Source: Carboxylicivirga linearis
GTDB lineage: Bacteria; Bacteroidota; Bacteroidia; Bacteroidales; Marinilabiliaceae
Assembly: GCF_018271995.1 (NCBI RefSeq)
Contig: NZ_JAGUCO010000025.1
Location: 1-64,000 of the forward strand
Direction: 5' to 3'
DNA: 64,000 bases
The notes beneath the pieces were generated by a model. The model did no database searches, was not told where the DNA came from, and saw only the letters and a list, made by a program, of their open reading frames with translations. Every line of letters begins with the position of its first letter. Positions within the stretch are counted from its first letter, which is position 1. A program made the translations under genes and the position numbers. This document shows positions 1 through 7,039 of this stretch, piece after piece.

Positions 1-347
1 TCCTGCGGGTGCCCCATCTGCGGAACCAAATGGACTAAGGCCTGTTAATTCCATTCCATTCATTAATAAAATCCATTGTAAACTTATTGATGGTTGAAAA
101 CCAAAAGTTAACCTATTGCTGGTGCGGCGGGTGTCCACGAATGGCGCGGGCTTTTGGAAATAGGGCCCTTGTTCGGGCCGGACTGTGGGTAGACTATTTC
201 GGAAAGGCAGCATTCGTGGTGAATTTTCTTTGCTACCTTTCTTTGTTTGGCAGACAAAGAAAATTGATTAAAAAGAAAAAAACCTTGTCCTTACACTCAT
301 TTTCGGCCTCATTAGGGATGATTATTAAATAGCAGTAGATCTTTAGT

Positions 348-497
348 AAGACCGGGAAGCTCGGAGCTTGCCTCCGAGATCACCCGGCCGCGCTTAAGAG
401 CTACAATAGTAAATGATCAGCGCTAATGCAGCCGCGGCCTTTTTTGTTTACTTTTTTTGACTGTTGAAAAAAAGTAAAAGCCCTGCCGGCTTGAGGC
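348..497 (+). repeat. dispersed ~150-bp intergenic element, copy A
   Basis: This block aligns along its whole length with the reverse complement of 38747-38894. Both copies share, in the same order, AAGACCGGGAAGCT, a variable short hairpin, a GATC-N-CCCGGCCGC block, an A-rich spacer, an A/T hairpin, and a GCCGGCTTGAGGC-like end. In this copy the A/T hairpin is a perfect 12-bp stem (447-458 with 467-478) around an 8-nt loop. A related T/A hairpin lies upstream at 238-262. No protein is evident. It could be a non-autonomous mobile element, a structured RNA, or a recombination remnant. Confidence 0.6.
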
Positions 498-732
498 ATA
501 AAAAAATCAAAAGAAGAGCTAAACATTATGATGGCCCTTAATGCGACACTTGAAAGAAAAAAGCAAAGCTATATGCTAGCATTGTGTGCATCGAACAATA
601 AAGCGTTAAAAGAGTAGCTCCTTACAGGAGAAGGTCGGGATAAGGTGTTTAATACGAAACGTTGTACCTGAAAAAGGAATCAATGGTGTACATTAATTAA
701 TTCATTTACTAGGTTATGCCATTGTTTACATG

Positions 733-827
733 CAACTCCGATGGAGTTGTAATGAAGAGGCCTATCTTTTAATATTCTATAGATATACAACTTCTCTGAA
801 GTTGATAAACTATCCCCAGAGGGGATA
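733..827. repeat. array of three 7-3-7 hairpins
   Basis: Three perfect 17-bp palindromes, each with 7-bp arms and a 3-nt centre: CAACTCC-GAT-GGAGTTG (733-749), CAACTTC-TCT-GAAGTTG (788-804) and TATCCCC-AGA-GGGGATA (811-827). The arm sequences differ but the geometry is identical. They lie just downstream of the histidine kinase gene and could stabilise or end its transcript, although no T-run follows on the minus strand. Confidence 0.6.
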
Positions 828-876
828 TATATTTATAGATCTGTTAATTAACATTGTAGATTGACAGGTGATTGCA

Positions 877-2784
877 CTATCCCTGGGAACCGGAATCTTG
901 ATCTTCCTCCAACGGTAGTTTAACAAAGAACTCAGAACCTAACCCCTGCTGCGATTCTACCCATATCTCACCTCCCATCATCTCAACAAAAGATTTAGAT
1001 ATCGACAGTCCAAGTCCCATTCCTTCTGTTCCGTTCTTTGAGCTACTTTCCACTTGTATAAAGCGATTAAAAATCACCTTTTGCATATCTTCGGTAATGC
1101 CTATACCCGTATCCTTAACTTTAAAAAAGATATATCCATCAGAAAGATAACTAATCAATGTAATGGATCCCTTACTGGTAAACTTAAACGAGTTACTTAA
1201 CAAATTGGTGAGTACCTGTTCTAACTTCATCTTATCAATATATGCCAACACCTCTCCTTCAAAGTTTTTCTCGCAGGTAAATGCAATTCCTTTTTGTTGT
1301 GCCAATGGCTTAAAAAAATAGTATACACCATCAAGTAACTCATTAATACTAACGTTAGCCCTGTTAATAATAATCTGATTTGCTTCAATCTTGGAAATGT
1401 AAACCAAATCATCAATCAGATGAAGCAGTCGATTGCCACTCTGATGTATAACATCCATAAACTGATTAACCTCATCGGGTGATAGATTACTGTTTCTAAC
1501 CAACTCGGTAAAACCAATAATTCCATTCATTGGGGTTCTTATCTCGTGACTTAGGTTAGCCAGAAAGGCTGTTTTCAAACGGTCGCTTTCTTCTGCCTTT
1601 GCCTTTGACAATTCAAGCTCTTTATTCTTATTCTTTATTTCTATTTCGGCCCTCTTACTCTTTCGATATAAATACCCCAGTGTAAGCACAACCAGCACCA
1701 GCGACACTATTATAACAAGTAATGTGGTGATAATTTTTTTGTGAGCCTGCCAAAATGAGTCAGGCTGATTTAACACAACACTTCCTTTGGGTATTTTATC
1801 TATTGATATCTGATGTTTAACTAATTGTGTGTAATCAAACTTATAAAACATCGGACTGCCCGAAACCGCTATATCTGATGCTTTTTCACCACCCAGTATT
1901 CGATTGGCAATATCTGCTGCTGTTGATCCCTGATAGAAAGGAGTTGTTATTTTACCACCTACAACACCCTGACCAACCACATCCCAAATACAATAGATAG
2001 GCAAAGAAGTAACAGAAGACACAAAACTGATACTTTCATCACTCGAAATAAATCTGCCATCAGGCAGTCGCAGGTAAATGGCCCATATCACAACCGTGTT
2101 TTCCTGTTTTTGAGTGAAGTATTCTTCTATTTCATCCGGTTCCTTATTAATTAAATAATCAATCGAAATTTTATCCTTATAATTGGGTTCGGCTCTTTTC
2201 ATCCTCGCAATTAAGGCTTTTCCCGATTCGGTTACATCAGATATAACTACCACCTTTTTTGTAGTAGGATGCAGTTTCATGATCATATCCAGGTTAGCCG
2301 GCACATCATATGTCTCATACACACCGGTAAAATGTTGTTTCCCTTCTATGCGGGAAGGATGAAAATCAACTACCCCACAAAACGAAACCGGCACCTCCGG
2401 GAAGATATCATCGCGATACATTAGCATGAAGTTTAAAGCATTATCATCACATGCCAATATCACATCAATCTTCACCTTTTTATATTTATACAGGTATATA
2501 TCTTTTAAATGGGTATAGTAGGTAGAATCTGAACATCGTTTGGTGTCCATATACTCAACATACAATTCGTACGATTCCTTATCGCCCATTTCGGAGAACA
2601 CTCCTCGCATTATTTCATCAGCCCAATGATAGTTTTGATGATAAGCATTTAGTATAAGAACATTCTTCTTTTGATGTTTTTGGTTTAAGCCGGAGAGATC
2701 GAAGCTTTTAGAAGCACTATTTGCCTGCCCTGTTTGTATAAATGCAAACAAACACAACAGTATTGTGAAACAAAAACTTCTCAT
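877..2784 (-). CDS. sensor histidine kinase with ABC substrate-binding-like sensor
   Basis: A membrane sensor kinase. Residues 1-22 are a signal peptide. Residues about 38-340 look like the periplasmic substrate-binding fold of the ABC-substrate-binding family (PF04392 type) and presumably sense a ligand. A single transmembrane helix (351-373) and a short coil follow. The HisKA motif FLANLSHEIRTPMNG has the phosphorylated His at about residue 413. The HATPase domain shows the N box (NLLSNSFKFT), DTGIGI and GMGLGLSIS. There is no receiver domain, so it is not a hybrid kinase, and no response regulator gene is adjacent, so its partner must be encoded elsewhere. The kinase call is firm; the ligand is unknown. 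Confidence 0.9.
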   Translation of the reverse strand: MRSFCFTILLCLFAFIQTGQANSASKSFDLSGLNQKHQKKNVLILNAYHQNYHWADEIMRGVFSEMGDKESYELYVEYMDTKRCSDSTYYTHLKDIYLYKYKKVKIDVILACDDNALNFMLMYRDDIFPEVPVSFCGVVDFHPSRIEGKQHFTGVYETYDVPANLDMIMKLHPTTKKVVVISDVTESGKALIARMKRAEPNYKDKISIDYLINKEPDEIEEYFTQKQENTVVIWAIYLRLPDGRFISSDESISFVSSVTSLPIYCIWDVVGQGVVGGKITTPFYQGSTAADIANRILGGEKASDIAVSGSPMFYKFDYTQLVKHQISIDKIPKGSVVLNQPDSFWQAHKKIITTLLVIIVSLVLVVLTLGYLYRKSKRAEIEIKNKNKELELSKAKAEESDRLKTAFLANLSHEIRTPMNGIIGFTELVRNSNLSPDEVNQFMDVIHQSGNRLLHLIDDLVYISKIEANQIIINRANVSINELLDGVYYFFKPLAQQKGIAFTCEKNFEGEVLAYIDKMKLEQVLTNLLSNSFKFTSKGSITLISYLSDGYIFFKVKDTGIGITEDMQKVIFNRFIQVESSSKNGTEGMGLGLSISKSFVEMMGGEIWVESQQGLGSEFFVKLPLEEDQDSGSQG

Positions 2785-3345
2785 TATTAGCTATTAAGAG
2801 TGTTATCTATCTGGGTTATCTTAATTAAAACAAATTTCGCGCACTTATAACCAACTAGCTACACTCCCTATACACAATTTTTTCAATGTATAATATGATG
2901 GTTGAAAAATGCTTAAAATGCCTTAATCATCGAAGTAATAAAAGTAACAAATAAACTACTAATGACCTATATATTTTGAGGGCAGGCTGTTTTCATTCCA
3001 TTAACGACTATAAATGCAACTAAAGGCAAAAAAAGGTTGGCAGAATAGTAATTACATGGTCATCCGATAAAAACTAAACACTAATGCAAATCAACAATTC
3101 AAATTGTTTTACTGCAAAGTTCAACCCACATTCGGGGTTGTATCATTAGTCAAATAGTCACCCCGTGCTCCGCACGAGGCTATTATTGTTAATGTCCTTC
3201 AGACATTTTCAAATCCAGAATGGATTTAATATAAATAGCCATGGGTGGAACCCGTGGAATATGAACGTATTATAAAGGAACCCCAAAGTGGGTTCAACTG
3301 TTGATTCGCACAACAAACCACTAACTACTGACTACTGACTACTGA
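2785..3345. other. intergenic region with hairpin array
   Basis: No gene is visible. The left part (2785-3110) is AT-rich and would hold the promoter of the minus-strand histidine kinase. The right part (3122-3295) is the hairpin array described separately. Just after it, 'actactgact'-type short tandem units occur at about 3320-3345. Confidence 0.5.
3122..3295. repeat. array of six short hairpins with different stems
   Basis: Six inverted repeats follow each other within 175 bp: CAACCC/GGGTTG (3122-3140), CC.CGTGC/GCACG.GG (3161-3179), AATGTC/GACATT (3191-3207), AAATCCA/TGGATTT (3211-3227), CCATGGGT/ACCCGTGG (3239-3257, one G-T pair) and GAACCC/GGGTTC (3278-3295). Loops are 3-7 nt, several of them GAA, TCC or GGA. 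Stem sequences differ while size is kept, the same design as at 733-827. Function is unknown. Confidence 0.65.
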
Positions 3346-4245
3346 CTATAAACTAAATATATAACCTAACGAAAACCGGATATATGAAGTGTTGGGGTAC
3401 GACTCACTGTCGCCAACTGTACGTGGAATATTATAGATATATGAAAGTTGCATATCAAAATTACCCCAGTTTAAACTTATTGGTAAGCGAAGCTGAGTAT
3501 TCAATAAGGTAAAAACATCGCGATAAAAAGTACCTACCTCTTCATTAGTTGAGGGATCGAAATAAGCCTCGTTCAACAAAAATTCAGCAGCCTCAGAACC
3601 AAAGAAAAGCGACACTTCGGGCTCTAATCGCAAATAATTATACTTGCCAAATTTTGTTAGATACACATATCCATAGGTATTCCACGAGAATTGTTGACCC
3701 ACTTCCTGACCAACCAATAACGATCCATCAAACCGAGTGCCCAACGATTGGTTTTTAATGGTGATACCGGCATTGAAACTGCTATTGTAGATGGGATCAA
3801 ATTCAGGATCATTAACATGAAATAAGAAATAATCGGCCGAAAAACGATACCTGAGAAAAGGATGTTTCTTTAATCCTTTGCCAAAGCCGACGGTAAGGAT
3901 GGTACTGCGGTAATTCGGATCCAGCTGACTATACCAGCTTCCCGATAAACCGGCAAAGAAACCGGACGAACTCATATAATAAAGTTGCCCGGACAGATTG
4001 GATTGATAATCTCCGTTCTCTCGCCCGGCATAATAAGTGCGGTTGCTCCATGAGCTGGATAAATACAAAAAATGAAAATTCTGCTTTACATCAAACAGAT
4101 CCATTAAGTCATCATCTTCAAACAAAATATCGCTTAAAAGAGAATCAACCCTTTCCACTCTTTCTTTATCCATAATATCGAGGCGTTGCGCATAGCTTTG
4201 AAAAGATAAAAATGCTAGTAATAGAAGAATGACAGCTTTTCTCAT
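3346..4245 (-). CDS. putative outer-membrane beta-barrel protein
   Basis: I do not recognise the family. The ATG at 4245 gives a clean signal peptide (MRKAVILLLLAFLSFQSYAQ); a TTG nine bases upstream would only add MLI. After an acidic helical stretch (about residues 20-50) the protein is rich in alternating aromatic and polar residues, with repeated strands such as FLRYRFSADYFLF and LRLEPEVSLFF, and ends in YIRFSLGYIFSL. That pattern fits an outer-membrane barrel of roughly 10-12 strands. It stands alone between the hairpin array and the Asp-rich repeat gene; a terminator-like hairpin lies immediately upstream at 4309-4343. Role unknown. Confidence 0.6.
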   Translation of the reverse strand: MRKAVILLLLAFLSFQSYAQRLDIMDKERVERVDSLLSDILFEDDDLMDLFDVKQNFHFLYLSSSWSNRTYYAGRENGDYQSNLSGQLYYMSSSGFFAGLSGSWYSQLDPNYRSTILTVGFGKGLKKHPFLRYRFSADYFLFHVNDPEFDPIYNSSFNAGITIKNQSLGTRFDGSLLVGQEVGQQFSWNTYGYVYLTKFGKYNYLRLEPEVSLFFGSEAAEFLLNEAYFDPSTNEEVGTFYRDVFTLLNTQLRLPISLNWGNFDMQLSYIYNIPRTVGDSESYPNTSYIRFSLGYIFSL

Positions 4246-4308
4246 GATAAGCAATTCAGTAATATATGTTGCAGATGTTGTTATTAATACATTTGTTTTT
4301 AAACGATA

Positions 4309-4343
4309 AAAGAAGAAGCTGCCTTACCGGTAGCCTCTTCTTT
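4309..4343 (-). terminator. terminator-like hairpin after the Asp-rich repeat gene
   Basis: An inverted repeat pairs AAAGAAGAAGCTGCC (4309-4323) with 4329-4343 around a 5-nt loop, with two imperfect pairs. On the minus strand it follows the stop codon at 4354 and is followed by a T-rich stretch. Confidence 0.55.
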
Positions 4344-4353
4344 ATATTACAGA

Positions 4354-5385
4354 TTATTTTCCACCGGTCCCATTCCCAGATCCTCCGTTTCCTGAACCAC
4401 CGGGTGTTTCTTGTCTTATTTCTTGTCTGCTTCTTTGACGAGTGCGTTCTTGAATAGCATTAGCTGTTTCGCTGTTTTCACCTTGTTGAATGCGCTGACG
4501 GGCTTGCTTTTTCTGTTCTGTTGTCAAGCTATTACGAAACTGTTGACGATTTTCTGCCTGCACCTGAGTCTGTGCCTGCATCATCTCTTTTTGTTCTTCC
4601 GACAAACTGGCTTTGATAGCTTCGCGCTTTTGTTCGCGAGTCATTTCACCATTTTCAAGAATGGCTAATTGTTCATCGCTAAGCGTTTTCATAAAAGTAT
4701 TTCTGAACTGACGGGCACTGGCCTGATTCTGTTTTAACATAGCTTGTTGACCTGAAGAAAGATTGGCATAGTTAGGATTACCAATGCGGTCTCTGTCCTG
4801 ATCCGGGTCTTGATCACCTATAGGACCATCATCACAAGATCCATCTCTTAGTCTGTCTTGATCCGGGGTGCCATCCTGATCACCTGTACCTGATTTCAAT
4901 GCTGCGGTTGTTTGATCGTCTTGACCAGAACCATCTTTCTTTTGATCTTTGTTTCGGTCTCTGTCCTGATCCGGGTCTTGGTCTCCTATCGGACCATCAT
5001 CACAAGATCCATCTTTAAGTCGGTCCCGATCCTGATCTGCAGTACCTGCTTTTAATGTTGCAGTGGCTTGATCGTCCTGTCCAGAACCATCTTTTTTCTG
5101 ATCTTTGTTTCGATCTCTGTCCTGATCCGGGTCTTGGTCTCCTATCGGACCATCATCACAAGATCCATCTTTAAGCCGGTCCCGATCCTGATCTCCAGCC
5201 TCAGCTGTTAATGTTGCTGTAGGATCAACTGTACAAGAACCATCTTTCTTTTGATCTTGTATCGGATCTTTAATCTGATCCTTTTTCTGATCTTTAGTTT
5301 GGGTTTTAGTTTGGGCGTTTACATTCGGTATAACTACTAAAACGGCCAAAATAAATACCGCGATCATCCGTTCAAGTGTTTTCAT
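4354..5385 (-). CDS. secreted Asp-rich repeat protein with LTxxQ-like C-terminal domain
   Basis: Residues 1-25 are a signal peptide ending NVNAQ. Residues about 26-215 are low complexity, highly charged and repetitive: a 52-residue unit containing DQDRDRLKDGSCDDGPIGDQ and DPDQDRDRNKDQKKDGSG occurs almost perfectly twice, with a third degenerate copy; each carries one Cys. At DNA level the unit is about 156 bp and nearly identical between copies, so it probably expands and contracts. Residues about 225-310 carry LSSGQQ, LSDEQ, LSEEQ and LTTEQ, which resemble the LTxxQ motifs of CpxP/Spy-type periplasmic proteins. The end is Gly/Ser/Asn-rich. Metal binding by the DxDxD runs and a stress or chaperone role are inferences. 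Confidence 0.65.
   Translation of the reverse strand: MKTLERMIAVFILAVLVVIPNVNAQTKTQTKDQKKDQIKDPIQDQKKDGSCTVDPTATLTAEAGDQDRDRLKDGSCDDGPIGDQDPDQDRDRNKDQKKDGSGQDDQATATLKAGTADQDRDRLKDGSCDDGPIGDQDPDQDRDRNKDQKKDGSGQDDQTTAALKSGTGDQDGTPDQDRLRDGSCDDGPIGDQDPDQDRDRIGNPNYANLSSGQQAMLKQNQASARQFRNTFMKTLSDEQLAILENGEMTREQKREAIKASLSEEQKEMMQAQTQVQAENRQQFRNSLTTEQKKQARQRIQQGENSETANAIQERTRQRSRQEIRQETPGGSGNGGSGNGTGGK
4780..5210 (-). repeat. in-frame tandem repeat (~156 bp unit)
   Basis: Two near-identical and one partial copy of a unit of about 156 bp inside the Asp-rich gene. The repeated DNA includes 'gtcctgatccgggtcttg' and 'ggaccatcatcacaagatcc' in each copy. The unit length is a multiple of three, so copy-number change keeps the frame. 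Confidence 0.75.
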
Positions 5386-5529
5386 AACTTTATATTTTTA
5401 ATGAGTGTTGAATTGAATTACATATACTAACCGAATGAAAACTTCAGCACCCTACCACTAAATTTCGTTTTTATCCATCACTTCTCTTTAGTATGCACAT
5501 TATCAACCACAAAAAGTTAACTTTTTAAC

Positions 5530-5563
5530 AAAAAAAATCCCCGACAGCACACATTGTCGGGGA
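5530..5563 (-). terminator. terminator of the RND efflux operon
   Basis: A perfect 9-bp stem (TCCCCGACA at 5538-5546 with TGTCGGGGA at 5555-5563) with an 8-nt loop is followed on the minus strand by eight T residues (5537-5530). It lies 60 bp after the stop codon of the outer-membrane factor gene. A classic Rho-independent terminator. Confidence 0.9.
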
Positions 5564-5622
5564 CAAAACCTACCTCAGTAGGTTACACTACATCAACTAT
5601 CAAAAAAAAAGACAATACGTCT

Positions 5623-7035
5623 TTACTTGGAGCCTCCACCAAGAGCTTTGTACAGACTCACGCAATAGTTTAACTGCTCCAATTTATCGCTTATCCGATT
5701 TAACTGTGCTGTTAATAAACTACGCTGAGCCGTCAACACTTCTAAATAATTTGCTTCTCCGGCCATTAACAGATCATTGGTAAAATCAACAGCTGTTGTT
5801 AAAGAAGCTATTTGCTTGCCGCGCAATTCGTTTTTAGCAAGCGATGCTTTAAAACCAAACAACACATCAGACACTTCCTGTCCTGCTGTTAGTAAAGTAT
5901 TTTCGAAAGTAAGGGCAGCCTCGCGCTGTTGCGATTTGGCTATTTCCAGATTACTTCGCAATTGTCGATTATTAAATATGGGTTGCGTGATACCGCCAAT
6001 AATGTTGGCCGCAATATTCTCAGGACTAAAAAGGTCAGAAAAGGTACTGTTGCTATACCCCAACGAACCACTGCTGATAGTAAAAGACGGATATAAGCTT
6101 GCCTGTGCTGCATTAGTTAGTTCATACGCCATTCGAAAGGAAAGTTCTGCCTGTTTTACATCTGGTCGTCGAGCCAACAACTGCGACGGAACTCCATATT
6201 GCATTTCATCAGGAACCTGTTGCATTCCTATGGTATTGCGTTGTACCTCTCTGGGTTTACGCCCCAGTAATACACACATAGCATTCTCCACCTCACGAAT
6301 CTGACTTTTCAGCTCAGGAACCGAAAGTTGCGTGCTATACAACAAGGCATTGCTTTGTTCTACAGCAGCACCATTTTGCATACCTGCTTCCTTTAAAGCC
6401 TGCATAGCAACAGCATTTTCGCTTAACAATTTGATGGTTTCTTCCGTAATCCTCAACTGCTCATCCAATGCAGTAAGGGTATAATAATAATTGGCAATAC
6501 CTGCCACCAGGTTAGTTTGCACCATCACAGCATATTCCTGACTGTTTAAATAGGCTGCCAATTGAGCTTTTTTCCGACTATTCAATTTCCCCCATACATC
6601 AATTTCCCATGAGGTAGATAAGCCTAGCGTAATATTATTAGCTTCATAACCCAGCACATCTTTCCCTCTGTCGCCAGCACTGAAACGGGTATATTCCATT
6701 TGTCCACCTGCGTTTAATGTCGGATACAGGGCTGCCTTGGCCATCTTTAAACCCGATTGCGACTGATTGATTCGCTCCATGGCCACCTTCATATCAAGGT
6801 TATTAGCCAGACCTTCCTCAATCAGACTTTTGAGCTGATCATCGCTAAAATATTCGCTCCACGAAAGATTAGCAATGGAGGTGGTATCGGTTATATCTTC
6901 TTCGGTGCGGTACAAACCGGAGGTATCGGTATTCAATCCCCCCAGGTTTTTACCGCTCTTACAACCGGTGTGTGCCAGACTAACCCAAACTAAAAAGCCC
7001 GGCAACACCATGTATTTATATATTTTATTTTGCAT
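5623..7035 (-). CDS. outer-membrane efflux lipoprotein (TolC/OprM/NodT family)
   Basis: The outer-membrane channel of the tripartite pump. The ATG at 7035 lies four bases after the pump gene's stop and gives a lipoprotein signal ending AHTGC; an upstream ATG at 7065 would overlap the pump gene and add MTIIMIKNNR. Two internally related halves of long helices follow (about residues 55-260 and 270-470), as in OEP proteins, with typical motifs SWEIDVWGKL, LARRPDV, AELSFRMAYE and LYKALGGG. The length of about 470 residues is normal. It is the last gene of the operon with the fusion protein and RND pump. Confidence 0.93.
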   Translation of the reverse strand: MQNKIYKYMVLPGFLVWVSLAHTGCKSGKNLGGLNTDTSGLYRTEEDITDTTSIANLSWSEYFSDDQLKSLIEEGLANNLDMKVAMERINQSQSGLKMAKAALYPTLNAGGQMEYTRFSAGDRGKDVLGYEANNITLGLSTSWEIDVWGKLNSRKKAQLAAYLNSQEYAVMVQTNLVAGIANYYYTLTALDEQLRITEETIKLLSENAVAMQALKEAGMQNGAAVEQSNALLYSTQLSVPELKSQIREVENAMCVLLGRKPREVQRNTIGMQQVPDEMQYGVPSQLLARRPDVKQAELSFRMAYELTNAAQASLYPSFTISSGSLGYSNSTFSDLFSPENIAANIIGGITQPIFNNRQLRSNLEIAKSQQREAALTFENTLLTAGQEVSDVLFGFKASLAKNELRGKQIASLTTAVDFTNDLLMAGEANYLEVLTAQRSLLTAQLNRISDKLEQLNYCVSLYKALGGGSK

Positions 7036-7039
7036 TCTG

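Larger units (their letters stand above)
1..876. other. gene-free repeat-rich left edge
   Basis: I find no convincing gene in this stretch. It contains a GC-rich tract (about 115-200), a T/A hairpin (238-262), the dispersed element copy A (348-497) and a group of 17-bp hairpins (733-827). A frame open to the left edge exists on each strand within the first 63 bases, but neither is long enough to judge. Confidence 0.5.

Noticed and set aside
1-63. Frames open to the left edge on both strands (minus-strand MNGMELTGLSPFGSADGAPAG without one residue doubt; plus-strand Cys-rich tail ending at 48)
   Set aside because: At most 21 codons are visible and the two frames conflict; neither can be supported.
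87-332. Open frame of 81 codons near the left edge
   Set aside because: It starts in a GC-rich tract and runs through the T/A hairpin upstream of the dispersed element, with no domain and low-complexity Lys/Leu ends. It looks like a repeat-borne chance frame.
788-827. Rho-independent terminator of the histidine kinase gene
   Set aside because: The hairpins are perfect but no T-run follows on the minus strand, so I listed them as repeats only.
877-2784. Hybrid two-component system
   Set aside because: The protein ends right after the HATPase domain; there is no receiver or DNA-binding domain.
3122-3295. CRISPR array
   Set aside because: The hairpins are not copies of one repeat and have no regular spacers, and no cas genes are present.
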